Origin: Botryosphaeria dothidea | Taxonomy: Eukaryota > Ascomycota > Dothideomycetes > Botryosphaeriales > Botryosphaeriaceae | Reading direction: 5' to 3' | Assembly (NCBI GenBank): GCA_011503125.2 | Contig: WWBZ02000033.1 | Span: 2,976,001-3,040,000 of the forward strand | Length of the DNA: 64,000 nt | Shown: positions 43,248 through 56,107 of the stretch, piece by piece | Position numbering within the stretch: position 1 is the first letter of the stretch | Layout: each line of letters begins with the position of its first letter | Notes under the pieces: model-generated | The model's database searches: none | What the model saw: only the letters and a program-made list of their open reading frames with translations | Told to the model about the DNA's origin: nothing | Made by a program: the position numbers and the translations under genes

Positions 43248-46200
43248 ATGGCGGCCCCGACGATACCGCAGCGCCCTGCTCGCTCCCAGCAGAGCCAAAA
43301 CGTGCCTACCATTGCTGGCGACGTTCCCAAGATTCCTCCGCGTCCGAAGCGCAACATCGAGCGCTCTGTCTCGCCCAACCGGGACACCTTCGCCCGCTCC
43401 CCTCTGAACGATCCCAGCTTTGTCAATGGGTCCGGCAATGCCAGCAAGAGGCTTTCTGCCTCTGACCTTCCTGCTCGTCCTCCGAGCGTCACTCTTCCCT
43501 CGATCGGCCAGGAGGGCAGCGAGTACGAAGGTCTTGAGACTCCCCCAACCGACGAGAACGCCCCGAGGCAGACCCGCGACGCTGAGGGTCTGAAGCTCTT
43601 TGCCCCCACCGCAGAAATGCCCCAGTCTACAGCCCGCTCAAGAATCGCCGCTGTCACCCGCACCGACTCAGAAGCGGCCGCCGCCGCCGGCTTCGGAAGA
43701 GCTTCCTCGCACGGCAGAGCCCCTTCGCACGGGAGGACCCCTTCGCAATCGGATACCGAGCGCCCCACGAGAACCAGCTCGTCGACTGGCGGCCGCTCCC
43801 GCCCACAGTCTCTGTATAACAATGGCGAGCTTGAGCACGGTATTCCCGAGATTGGTCTCCAGGTGCCGATGTATCCCAACGCCGGCGACGTCCAGGCCCC
43901 CACACCCTCGAACAACTCGAGTATGCCGGCTACTGGTGTGGGCTTTTTCAACAGTGGAGGGCAAAGGCACCATTCCCGCACCAAGAGTGGCCGTGAGGTC
44001 TTTCACGGTCCGCCCGGCAGCTACGGCCTTCACGGCCATGGCGTGAAGCCGCAAGACGACTTCGAGAAGCAGTGGTATGCCAAGCATCCAGAGGACGCTG
44101 CTCGAGAGGCCCAGGGCGAGTACGGCCCGGCTATTCAGCACAATAGGAAGGAGTGGGCTCTGAGCAGCGAGGAGCTGAACAAGCTTGTTCAAAGTAGCGC
44201 CACGCATGGCGTTGGAATGGGTAAGCTATTGCTAGCATGTTAGGTCGACCGCGACCTTCGACCCACTAATAGTCCACTCAGGTGCGTCTCCTGGCGCAAT
44301 TGGTACTCCTGCCGAGGAGATTGGCTACATGGCATCTGAAGAATATGCTTCCCGCATGGCCTCGCCCCGACCCACGTCCAAGCCTCCCAAGGAGCGCAAG
44401 TCCAGCTCGCAGACCCACGCCGAATCTCCTCTCCGCAAGACGAGCTTCTCCGAAAACGTTTTGGATAAGGACACGTCGGCCATCGAGGCTGATGAGGAGG
44501 ATGTGATTCATATCGATCCGCCGACTAACGAGCGCAGCCACATTCATGGCGGCGGTCCCGAAGCTGAGGATTTGGGTGCCGATGGTGGAAACACTGACGC
44601 TCGTGGTGGCTACATCACTGAGGATGGGCGTGGCACCCCAATCCTGGCTTCGGATGAGTTGGAGAGGCACAAGACTCCTGGTGCCGAGCATATGCAGCCA
44701 GCAGTGCCTCCCGAGCTGGAACGTGAACGCAGGCTGAGTCAAGAAGCTGACTACTCCAACCGCCGTTCTGGCAGTCGTCCGACTAGCCGGCCTACTAGCG
44801 GCATTGGTCTCTCTCGCTGGAAAAGTGGCGAGGATGACCGCACAGGAACCCCTCTTGACAATGTGAAGGAATATGAACCACTCTTCCCTGATGATGACGA
44901 GAGGAAGCCGGCTCAGAAGAAGCCGATCACTGCCGCTGATAAGCTCAAGCGCCCTGATCTTGCCCGTCATCATTTCCCTAGCCAAGATGTTTGGGAGGAC
45001 ACCCCAAGCAGCCTACAACTGCAAACTGAAGTTGAGACACCCGAAATTCCTGATGAACTTCAGTCTGGTACCACATCTCTGCAGTCATCTCAAGTCTTCG
45101 AGAAGCCAGAAGCAGAGGAGAAGAGGAAGACGGAGGCTACCCCCAAGGAACAGGAGAAGAGTTTTCTCGCAGATCATCAGAAACACCCGAGTAAATCACA
45201 CTTTAACAAGGATGTGCTTTCTGATATGCCGTCCCGTCCTGGCATGCAGCAAAGATTTCCTAGCCAGGACATCTGGGAGGACACTCCCAGCGAACACCAG
45301 CTGGTAACTGAAGTCCAGGCTCCCCAGACTGACGAGATAGAAAGTCCGGTTGAGCCCAAGTCGGCAGTGGAAGAGCGTCCGCAAGTTCCTCCTCGTCCCC
45401 AAATCCCCTCACGTCCAGCTGGCCGCTCGAAGCTTGGTGAAGGTGCAGGATCCTCACCCGTTGACAAAAAGGCCCCCACCATTCCTGAACGCCCAAAACC
45501 TCAGGTACCAGCCCGTCCCGCAAAGCCCGGTCACAAGGCTTCCGATGAGCAAGTGCCGCTTTCGAAGGTCACTTCAGGTGGCAGTGCGGGTAGTGAGGAG
45601 GCTGCAGCTGCCGCTGCTAAGCCAAAACCTCCTGTCCCTTCGCGTCCTGGTGGTGGCAAGATTGCAGCTTTGAAGGCCGGCTTCTTGAGTGATTTGAACA
45701 GTCGTCTCCAACTCGGCCCTCAAGCGCCGAAACGCAAGGAGGAAAAGAAGGAGGAAGAGGAACCAAAGGAGAAGGCACCTTTGGCAGACGCCCGCAAGGG
45801 TCGCGCCAAGGGTCCTGCTCGTAGGAAGCCTGCTGCATCGCCCTCTGCAGCCGCAGCTGCGGCACCCGCAGAGAAGAAGGCTGAGCAGGTTCTCTCTATC
45901 GGCACCATCCAGACAGTTTTCTCCATCTCGGATGACGGTGATCTCGACGCGCCTTCCTCAACAGAACCTGCGGAGAAGGAGACGAAGAAGCCCGAGCCCG
46001 TCGAGGAGAAGAGGACTGAGCCCGAGCCTATTGAAGAGGAAAGGCCCGAGCCCGTTGAAGAGAAGTCCGCAGCTGCCGAGACTTCAATTGCTACTCAGGT
46101 TCCTTCTGACCCGAAGCCTGCTCCTAGCGATTCTCCTACCGAGCCGGAGCTTGAGCCTGAAATCCCCAAGGCTGGTGAGACTGACGCTACTCGAATCGAC

Positions 46201-46452
46201 CCGGATCTGAGTACCAAGACGAAGGAGGAAACTGAACTCGCGCCTACGCAATTGAAGTCTTCCGATTCGGCCGCACAAACCGGTCAGCAGGACGTTGAGA
46301 TCCCGAAGGCTGAGGGCGGCACAGAGAAGCTCACCGCTTATCTTGGCGGAAGGGCCCCGGATGAGGGTACCATTGTCGTGAAGGATGGTGTTGAGACGGT
46401 TGGAGATGCTGATGGTAAGCATGGCATTGAGCAGACTGGCGCAGGCATGTGA
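43248..46452 (+). CDS. AIM21: Aim21-type actin-patch protein
   Basis: Two exons (43248-44220 and 44282-46452); 1047 residues, almost wholly disordered. The N-terminus has 'APTIPQRPARS' and 'IPPRPKR', and the second half has many 'PPRP', 'IPSRP' and 'VPARP' SH3-ligand motifs. 'KQWYAKHPEDAAREAQGEYGPAI' near residue 280 and 'GASPGAIGTPAEEIGYMASEEYASRM' at the junction are conserved blocks. Two near-identical 'FPSQD(V/I)WEDTP' motifs lie at about 556-566 and 650-660. 'KIAALKAGFLSDLNSRLQLGPQ' near 790 is another block. Yeast Aim21 with Tda2 limits actin assembly at endocytic sites and binds capping protein; the duplicated WEDTP motif may do this, which is inference. The C-terminal quarter is Glu/Pro/Lys repeats. 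Confidence 0.88.
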
Positions 46453-47013
46453 GAGAGACAGAGAGAAGACAGACAGGTTGCGTAGAGAGTGAATAGCAAT
46501 GTCGTGAAAAATCCGGAAGGCGGGTCATAGGTTTGGTTGGTAAAAACAAAATTATTAGAGTCAATTGATGGTCTTCTCGGCTACAATTTTCTCGGTGTCA
46601 TGGCATCATGTATTACTTGCAAGCGTGTCTTTGTTCTTTTATTCTTTACTGGGGCAACAAGGGTTTCACATCGACATCTTTCTGAAGGTGGAGGTTAGCG
46701 TTCCTTTCACTTTCGAACAATCAAGGGATTCTTCGTGGATAACCCTTTCGCAATTCTCACTTCACACAGCGTTCCTTCTCACAGCCAAATACGGATATGG
46801 CACGATCCGACAAGTTATGAAAACGCACCATTGAACATTCTCTATTCAAAGTCACATCGAAAAATATAAACACCATGAAGAGACAGTCTTTTTCTTACCG
46901 GAGTTCAATCAACTAGCTCAGCCGATATCAGATGATATAGACCCTTGAAATCCCCGCCCCCGCCCCCGCCCCCACGGACCCTCTCACACCACTTCCTTTC
47001 CTCCGCAAAAACT
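46453..47013. other. Convergent intergenic gap with C-rich tract
   Basis: 561 bp between two convergent genes. AT-rich except for the C4-C5 tract at 46952-46973, described separately. Confidence 0.5.
46952..46973 (-). repeat. G-rich hexanucleotide repeat, four G-tracts with 1-nt loops
   Basis: On the minus strand the sequence is G5-C-G5-C-G5-C-G4, a consensus G-quadruplex motif. It lies 40 nt past the stop codon of the minus-strand F-box-like gene, so it would be present as G-rich RNA in its 3' UTR. Confidence 0.75.
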
Positions 47014-48084
47014 CTACGCCAACATCACCCCTCGGATCCAATCCCTGAACCCTCCTTCCACGCTCTTCGAGAAGCTCACCCAGAAAGCCATCGTCTCGCT
47101 CATCGGCATCGGACAGTGCTCAATGATGGCATTCACCTTTATGTCCCTCAAACCCCTCAGCCACAGCAGCTGGCCCACCCACTCAAAGTCGACGCCGCCA
47201 ATCGCCCTCAAGCCCAACCCGTGCAGCACCTGCCCATCAAAAACCTTGCCCGCCGCGTCCGCCGCTTCCGTGGGCGTCGTCGCGCCCGACGCAGGGCGCG
47301 ACCGCACGCTGCGCGGCTGCACGAGGCGGAAGTGCTCGACAGTCAGCGCGGGCACGTCGTCCCAGCCGCCGAGCGGCGGCTTGCCCGCGACGACGCCGAG
47401 GTTGAGGGAGAGGGCGGGCACGTTGAGCTCGGCCGCCAGGTAGTCGAAGGTGGCGCGCCACTCGGCGCGGTCGAACTCCTTGCACAGCGTCAGGGCGCGC
47501 TTGACGATGGCGATGCGCGAGACGAAGGAGCGGGCCAGCGGCGTCAGCGTGCTGAGGAAGGGGATGATGGCTTCGATCTGGAGGGATTTCTTTAGTTGCT
47601 TGTTCTCTTTTGGCGGAGGGGGAGGAGCGCTTACGTGCGTGTCGAAGTCGAAGGCATAGGCGCCGTAGAGGAGCTCTGATGCTTCGGCGTGGCACTGCTT
47701 GCATGTTGCTAGGATGGCCGGGTGCAGGCCTGGGTTGTTGGCCAGCGCGTAGCTGGTCGTCTGCGTGCTCCTGCGGAAGGCATCGCGGATGTGGTAGCGT
47801 GGGCGAGTTGAGTTTGCTGGCAGGACGGTCGACAGTTTGGTCGGATTGATTGTGCGGATTTGCAGCGTGCGTGGTGCCTTCAGATGGTGGGAAGCGGCAG
47901 TGCTGCCGTTAGGCTCGTCCTCGCGGTAGATTGGCGCCACGAATTTGGTGTTAGGAGGACGAGACTCGTTGGACGCCGGAGGCAGAAGAAGCTCCTCATA
48001 GATCATGAGTCTGATCTCCGTAGGGAGACGCAGGAAGGGCGAAGTTTGCTGGGGCATCGTGACGGTGCATGAAAAATAGGGCAT
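47014..48084 (-). CDS. F-box-like / RICK-type uncharacterised fungal protein
   Basis: The frame is open throughout (356 codons), but a 57-bp intron at 47578-47634 (GTAAGC donor, AACTAAAG branch, CTCCAG acceptor) is very likely, giving exons 47635-48084 and 47014-47577 and 337 residues. The N-terminus 'SPFLRLPTEIRLMIYEELLLPP' (about 15-36) is an F-box-like helix typical of large fungal families of unknown function. Downstream 'PAILATCKQCHAEASELLYGAYAFDF' is the second family hallmark, and 'EWRATFDYLAAELNVPALSLNLGVV' lies in the central part. Possibly a substrate-recruiting SCF subunit, but no evidence for Skp1 binding can be read. A Met at residue 10 is an alternative start. Confidence 0.78.
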   Translation of the reverse strand: MPYFSCTVTMPQQTSPFLRLPTEIRLMIYEELLLPPASNESRPPNTKFVAPIYREDEPNGSTAASHHLKAPRTLQIRTINPTKLSTVLPANSTRPRYHIRDAFRRSTQTTSYALANNPGLHPAILATCKQCHAEASELLYGAYAFDFDTHVSAPPPPPKENKQLKKSLQIEAIIPFLSTLTPLARSFVSRIAIVKRALTLCKEFDRAEWRATFDYLAAELNVPALSLNLGVVAGKPPLGGWDDVPALTVEHFRLVQPRSVRSRPASGATTPTEAADAAGKVFDGQVLHGLGLRAIGGVDFEWVGQLLWLRGLRDIKVNAIIEHCPMPMSETMAFWVSFSKSVEGGFRDWIRGVMLA

Positions 48085-48851
48085 CTCAATTTGATTGTGT
48101 TCTTGAAGCGTGCACGGAAAAGGAAGAAGAGACTTTGATGTCTACAGAGAAGCTAGAGAAGGAAAGCAAAAAAAAGTTGAGAGGAATGGGTGGGCTTGCG
48201 TCACAACGGGGGGAAGTGCGCATGTCGGCCCTTAAGGAGATTTTGTCGGGTGTGGGAGGCATAGGTGATCGGGTCGGCCAGTCAAGTAATCTGCTGCAGC
48301 GGGCGGGCATCATGGTGTGCAATGCCGCGCCGGCGCTCCACAAGCTCGATGACGGTAGGGTATGCTGCTTATCGCGACCCCGTCCGGCTACCTCGGTCTG
48401 GCCTCGGTGGGCCCGAAATCTGAGGCCTCCAATTGGCCGTCCTGACTGCCAAAAGGAAAAAATCCCAACAGCAGATCCCTCTGACTAACGGCACCGGTGG
48501 CTTGCATGCATCCGCTGGAGCCTCTGCCGGCTGCTTGATACTAGTACATTGATTGCTTGTATCGTCTGACTGTCACGTTGTCGACCCTGTTTCCCCATGG
48601 GCTATCTCCAAAAATCAAGCCGCGCCCCATGGAGTTTCTCCGCAGCAAATTGGCCCAAACGCCCCCGCTGTCAGTGTCCACCTAAAACGCCTGCGCTGAT
48701 GCGATAATATAAAAGTCTCACCTGATACCTCTGACTAACCCTCCTGCGACCCTTGTAGCATCGTGACTCTTAGTTGGTGTTGTACTGCCGACACGCACAT
48801 GAACAAATAACTCGGATGCCAGGGATTGGGTACCGTCTCCACGCAGGACCA
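48085..48851. other. Intergenic, no gene recognised
   Basis: 767 bp. Contains the F-box-like gene promoter and the cyclin gene 3' flank. No gene was recognised. Confidence 0.5.
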
Positions 48852-50125
48852 CTATTCCTCCACTTCACCCTCCTCGCTGAGGTCCTCTTCCGCGGTTGTT
48901 TTCTTCCCTTCCCCCGTGGACGCCTGTGCTTCTGCACCCGCCCCATTGGCCTCTGTCCTGATACGTTTTGCATCCGGCTCTCCCTCGGGTACTCTTTCTT
49001 TCTTTTCTGCGTGTTTCATCGCATTTGCAGTGTCGGCTGCGTTCTTTCGGCTTCCATTCGCGTCGCCGTCTCCATTTTCCGTTTTGATGACCTCGTCGCG
49101 CGACCGCTTGACGCCTTGCTCGCTGCCTGTCCGTTCCATGCCAACGGAGCTTGGTGCAGGGCTCGTGGGCGCCTGCGATGTCCTTAGTCTCGTCTGCGCG
49201 TACAGGGGGTCGCCGTCCTCCGGAGTCCGTAGACCTACGTAGATGCTCTCGCCGCCCTTCTGCGGCGGGACATTCTCGTAGATGTTTGCCATGTAGTTGC
49301 ATGCTCGCCTGATGTCCCTCAGCTTAACGTGCTGGATCTCCCACCAAGGCTTGCCCTCCTCATCCTCGAACGCGACCTCACAGAGTCGCGCGCCACAGTA
49401 CAAGGCTGCCGCCGCTATTGTGCGTGATGGAAAGAGCAGACAGAGCTGCGTAAGATTGCTGTCATTGATGAAGCTCCACGCTGCGTTGCGGAGCCTTTTA
49501 TTGTGCTCCACCCCATGGTAGACCAACATGTCAAACAGAAGCTTATGCGGCGACTCGATAGTCAGATCGAAGCAGATGGTCTCTAGCAGGACGTCTTCGT
49601 TGTAGAGGATGGTGTCGCGCCATCTCCAGAAATCTTTTGTCTGCTCGTCCACCAGGAGGTTTGGATTCTTCTGGGCAACCCTGCAGCACGCAATCACCAG
49701 CTCTTTCATCTTGCGGCAGTTCTCTTCCACCTTGGTCGCGAGGAACAGGGACGTTGCTGCGATTTGCTGGGGTCGGTTAGACGGGTGGGCGTCAGGCTGC
49801 AAGGGAGACGTACGTAGTGATGAAGAGCTTTGTACCCGTCCTTGCTGACGAGAGAGCGACGAGTGATGAAGCGGTTCAGAAACACGCCGGCGGTCGACAG
49901 GGTAAGCTGTGGCAACTTCAACATGGCACCGACCTGATATATGAAGGTCATGCCCTTGTAACGCATCTCTTTCTCCTGCTCGGGCGACATGCCATCCTCG
50001 ATCGAGGGCGTGTGCAACAGGTCTTCCTCGGTGAAGATCCATTGCTGCTCGTTCTGGACGACGACTGGATTGAGCGGGCGGGGTCGTTCGCGCGGACGCG
50101 TCGGTGCGGCGGGATGCGAGGGCAT
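48852..50125 (-). CDS. Cyclin T/K-type cyclin (Pch1-like), partner of a transcriptional CDK
   Basis: Two exons (49814-50125 and 48852-49766); 408 residues. The tandem cyclin folds start near 'QWIFTEEDLLHTPSIEDGM' and run to about residue 265; 'TAGVFLNRFITRRSL' and 'HHYQIAATSLFLATKVEENCRKM' (the latter spanning the 47-bp intron) are the cyclin-box core. The last 140 residues are charged and disordered, ending 'SEEGEVEE'. This pattern matches fission yeast Pch1, the Cdk9 (P-TEFb) cyclin, and more distantly Bur2/Ctk2. Inferred role: Pol II CTD and Spt5 phosphorylation during elongation. The ATG at 50125 is in good context; the frame stays open 103 codons upstream, discussed in findings. Confidence 0.88.
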
Positions 50126-51400
<1,275 letters not shown>

Positions 51401-52225
51401 GATATCACTGGAAGGGGAAATAGGGGTGGCGTATGCATTCTGATCGGCGTTGGAGGACATGACGGGACTGGGTCAGCCGGTTATCTTACTAATATCCACA
51501 AATGCTCGAGGAAATGTTCTGATCATTTTTGTCGTGACAACCTAGAATGGAAGCTTGCCTCACCAATAAGTTGGAAGGCCATTGAGAGTTTAACTTCCAA
51601 CTCAAGATTGGCGTTGATCTCTGGTTTTGAAGGTCTCCGTCGTGCGAGGTCGATTTGTCAAGTCCTGCAACCGAGCGAACGTACAAGCGGACTTGGAACA
51701 ATTTACCTTCCGTACTCTCAAAATTGGTGTAGATGAAGTCGACTTACGACCAGAAACCTCAGGCACAGATACTGCTCAGCCTAGTTCTAAACTTGTCTTT
51801 TGGCCCCAAAGAGCAGCCTAAACGATCGTCGGTCCAAACAACATGTGGCTGTGTACCGACCACCAATAGGAACACTACCAACATTCATAAGCCTCACGCG
51901 GAGGATCTACGTGCCTCAAGATCCTCGCCCACCCATCTGAATCTGTAAGTCGCTGGCTATGTAATTACGTGGTTCGAAGGATTCCCGAAAAGTTCCAGAG
52001 GTGCACGCAGACTTGCACAACGCAAAGCCAAGGCGCAGCAGGGCTGTTCACGACTCCACAAATCCTTCGATTTGTGCCCAGTCATTGACATGTAATATAT
52101 AGTTGCCTAGTCACACTAGATAAGTTTATATATCTGCACTCGATACTCTTTATTCTAACTAATAGCCGTCCATTACTTCCATCTCTACTACCTCTCGACT
52201 CATTTGTGAACCACAGTCTACAACC
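51401..52225. other. Intergenic, no gene recognised
   Basis: 825 bp with short overlapping frames only. A TATA box for the next gene lies at 52127-52133. Confidence 0.5.
52127..52133 (+). promoter_or_regulatory. TATA box of the four-span membrane protein gene
   Basis: TATATAT-like (TTATATAT) 93-99 bp upstream of the ATG at 52226, in an AT-rich stretch. Confidence 0.45.
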
Positions 52226-52875
52226 ATGCCTACCACCACATCCCCTCCGACCAGCACAACGGCCCTACTCCGCCGTATCACGATCTTCACCTTCCTCCCC
52301 GCTTTCCCTCTCCTCCTCGCCCACGGCATCGCATCCGGCAAGGCTTTCCCAGCACTCGGTCTGCTTCCCCTCGCAGGCTCAGCCATCCTCGCCGCTCTCC
52401 TCGTCTACCGCGACCGCGTTGCCGCCATCGGCTCGCCTATCCAGTCTCTTTCTCCTTCCAATATCTTCTTCGCAGATTTGCTCACGGGGATACTGCTCTT
52501 GGCCTTCTTGATCGGGAGCTGGATCAGCCTCACCAACACGCGGTGGTACGAAACCCCGCTGATCATTCTCGGGACGTATGGAACCGTTTTCTTGATGATC
52601 AACTTGTAAGTTTCTAATCTTTGCCATTCTTTGAGTTGAAAAGGCTTGTGCTGATGACGGTGTGTTTGAAAAGCGGCATTCATCTGTACTTCGTGTCTCT
52701 GCAGGTGCTGCACATGGTCACTTCCAGGGCCTGCGATTGCGCCCACTGCCGGAGCGTCATGAAGAAGGCCAGCTTCGCGAACATGGTGTCGGAGTACACC
52801 CCTTTGAGCGAGGGTGACGTTGAGGAGGACGCTTACAGGGACATCGAGTCTGGCAATGGCAGGAGCGGTCCTTAA
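52226..52875 (+). CDS. Small four-span membrane protein, function unknown
   Basis: Two exons (52226-52605 and 52674-52875); 193 residues. Four hydrophobic helices: 'IFTFLPAFPLLLAHGIA', 'ALGLLPLAGSAILAALLVY', 'LLTGILLLAFLIGSWISL' and 'PLIILGTYGTVFLMINFGIHLYFV', the last spanning the 68-bp intron. A cytosolic-type tail follows with a Cys/His cluster 'ACDCAHCRSVM', then acidic residues ('SEGDVEEDAYRDIE'). I recall similar unnamed proteins of this layout in ascomycetes but cannot name the family. The C-x-C-x2-C arrangement could bind metal or be palmitoylated; neither is shown. Normal codon usage, conserved-looking helices and a clean intron support a real gene. Confidence 0.75.
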
Positions 52876-54420
52876 ATCCTTATTGGAGAAGACCATGCGG
52901 GACGGTCCACGACTGATTCTCGTCGATTACATCTTGTCTCGGGGGCAGCATACATGAGCGAGGTGCATGAGCGGTGCAGAAGTCTAGATTGTTAAAGCGT
53001 GTGGAAGATTTGGCACTTCAGTGCTCTCCCCCCCTGAATGGATGCAAAGGGAGAGAGAAGTGGACATACCTAAACAGTACTCTCCTTTACTAGTTATAAA
53101 TAATGAATCCCTTAATACGTGATTTGAAGATGTTTGCTCCTATTCCTAGCTCGTGCACCCACATATCTTAATGCAACAGTGGTATTTAACGCCGCTAGAG
53201 GCTTGTTCATTTTGATGATCTCTAATGACATATAACTGCTCTATCGCATCTTACCATAGACTGAAGGACCTGGAGAGATAGTGCATTCTCGTTTTCCAGT
53301 CACTTACTGGCCTCATTTCAGCGTCTAGCGCGGCAAGCCGGCTTGTTAGAGTGTTGAGTTCCAGGCGAGCTGAACTACACGATCATTGCGACTAGTGACA
53401 CTTCATTCTCATTATTATCAGGTTCATGCTTGTTGCTGAAGCGCGCAACGGACTCGAACTCTAACCCTTCGGGAGTCGGATCCCCTCACGGAAGGCGGCC
53501 AAGAATTGTTTTCCATCTCTCTCTGTCCATCATCCAGCATCCCTACGTGCTGATAATCAACACCCATCACGCTTGAGAAGAAAGTTTCTCGGAGACTCTT
53601 CATCAACATTCAAATTATACTGATCACATGTTCCACTCACGATGTAACAAGAATATCAAGGAATACGTTGTTGCAAGCGTTATAACCCGCCAAGGTTTGA
53701 TTGACGAGAAAGTCAAGAGGCGGGGTACTCATCTACGTCGGACACGCGCCACCACGGGGATATGTGCTATGCGTAATACATCTTGTTTTTCCCACGGAAG
53801 ATAATTGCTATTTTAAAAATACCATCGGTGCAATACGACGAGCCGCTCCGAGATGGAAAAGGAAAAAAGCAAAGATCAAGATTGCGGAGATGCCCTGAAA
53901 TCCAGGCATGCATTGTCATGCCTGGCCGGAGCATCGACATTGGCTTAGTCACTATCTCCCTCGATAAATTTGAAATCAGGATTAAAACACTAATCTCTAC
54001 GAAGTTCGGACTCGCCCGCAATGATCCTGTACAAAGGGGCCCTGCAGCCAATGCGGAAGCATGGGGAGAGCGAGTTCCCTTCCGCGCGTCAAACACTTCT
54101 GAACTGTCCGACTGACTCCCATTCCAGCAGGCTCTCGGATCCGGCTCCCACTTTTAGTTGCCTTGCCTCACGATGCACCAATCAATTCTACGTTACACAG
54201 TCAGCAAGGCCACCAATGACACATGGTAGCCGAAAGCAGCAGCGGGAATGATTGCACGAGCTACCAAGGTAGGGTATAATATCACATTGAGCTTTTGCAT
54301 ATGCACCATGGCCCCGAACCCGGTTCATACCTCTCCAATATTCCCACGTATATCGATGCCCCATAAAAAAAAGTAATGTATGCCGCCCATATGATGATGC
54401 ATGTCCAAACATACAGCTCT
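52876..54420. other. Intergenic, no gene recognised
   Basis: 1.5 kb, AT-richer than the window in its left half. A tRNA-like stretch near 53440-53520 was considered and rejected. Only short frames were seen. Confidence 0.5.
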
Positions 54421-56107
54421 TTAGATCACCGTGTCCCCGAGAACCTTGAAGACCGAGCTGCCAGAGCCGGGCTTGCTGACGACGATCGCGGACTCGAGCT
54501 TCTCATCGGAGATGTCAGGCCACCTCTTCTTGTAGTACTTCTCGATCCACTTGGCCTTGACGTTCTCAACCTTGTCCTTGGGAACGAGATGCACGCTGCA
54601 ACCACCCCAGCCCGCGCCCGTCAACCTGCTGCCGACCGCGCCGGCGCTGCGGGCCAACTCGCAGAGCTCGTCGAGCTCGGGGCAGCTGCACTCGTACAGG
54701 TCCCGACACGAATCCTGCGTCTCATTCATCAACGCACCTAGCGCCTGTAGGAGCTCGGTTGTCTTGCCGTCCTTGGGGGCTGGCGGGCTGTCTAGCAGGT
54801 CTAGGAACTTGCCAACACGCAAAGACTCGCTAAAGACGTGCATGGCGCGCTGCTTCAACTTGAAGCGTTCCGCGCGCACAGCAAACTTGGACTCGAAGCG
54901 CTGCTTGAGCTCCTCGACGCTGACGCCCAGCATCTCGGCAATTTGCTCACGAGTGTATCCGTCATCCTGAGAGAGATAATCCTCGCACAGAGTGAGGAGT
55001 TGCTCAAGCTGCTTCTTAAATTCAGGCAGGGGTGTCTGAGTATTGTCAGTTTTGCCCTCCTTCTCCTCAAAGTAAGTGTCGTGGAAACCGCGCAGACTGA
55101 TGCCAAGGGGTGATGAATCCTCCGGGAGCGGCTTCTTCAAATTGAAAGCGTTGGCAAGGAATGCCGCGGCCAGAGTACACTCCACCACGCGAAGGTTGTA
55201 GCAGACGGGTGCGGTGACGTGCTTATCTGCAGCCACAAAAGACTGAGCGATGACAAATGTGAGCTCCGGGTCAGTGTGGGGGAAGGACACGGATCGTGTA
55301 GAGAGCTTGGGTTTGAAAGAAACGTAGAGAGCGTTTCCACGCTTAGAGAAGACAGAGGCAGATTGGTCCATGCTGTGATGACTGTCAGTCCGGCTTCTCG
55401 AGACTGGCACTGCAAACATACCCGCCGGAATTCACACCGACAGCACGCTCCGAAACGATAGCAAGTTCGGTGAGCTCCGTCTGATCGACCTTTTCCTCTC
55501 CGTTTGCGCGCATGACCGCGAGAGCGCTCGCGCACACGAAGGCTGCGCTGCTCGACAAGCCGCCGCCAGCCGGCACGGTACCATCAAGCAGAATATCCAT
55601 GCCTACCGACGCGAACTCGGTCTTGCCCTTCTTCTGCGCCAGCAGCTTCGCCGCGCCGCGCAGACCGGACTTGAAATAGTTTGTCCATTCGTGTGCAGAT
55701 GCATCAATTGGCACCTCTCCTTGAGCGGGAATCTCGAATTCACGCGTAGGGAATTTCTCCGGGTTCACGTTTGCGATGCCCACGCGCGGGGCGTCGGAGG
55801 TGGGGCGGACAGCGACGGCGATGAGAACATCAGCGGTGACGGCCATTGGCAGGACTTCGTAGAGCGAGTAATCGATGTGCTACAAATATCAGCTCATATG
55901 ATCTTGGTCTTTGTGGCACAGCACGGGCTGCCTGGTGCATACTTCGCCGATGATGTTCACACGGCCAGGGCTGCGCGACACGAAGTCGGCCGGCTTTCCG
56001 TACAATTTCTTGAATTCGGCCAGAAGATGCTCCCAGCGCTTCGTCTGAGTAGCGATGGCATCGTCGGGGTAGATGTCCTTCAGAGAGCTGGCGGTGGGGA
56101 CTTCCAT
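54421..56107 (-). CDS. GAL1: Galactokinase
   Basis: Three exons (55943-56107, 55422-55879 and 54421-55372); 524 residues. GHMP-kinase motifs: the galactokinase signature 'SRSPGRVNIIGEHIDYS' (44-60, across the first intron), ATP-binding 'VPAGGGLSSSAAF' (157-169), and C-terminal 'LTGAGWGGCSVHL'. It phosphorylates galactose to galactose-1-phosphate in the Leloir pathway, cytosolic. The 63-bp first and 49-bp second introns both fall inside conserved blocks and restore them. No GAL7 or GAL10 homologue lies in the window, in line with unclustered GAL genes in Pezizomycotina. It is not a Gal3-like sensor: the SSA of 'GLSSSAAF' is present. Confidence 0.93.

Noticed and set aside
53430..53520. tRNA-like stretch (TTCGAGTCC and a GGGAGTCGG arm on opposite sides)
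   Set aside because: The T-stem does not pair, no matching acceptor stem or anticodon arm could be found on either strand.
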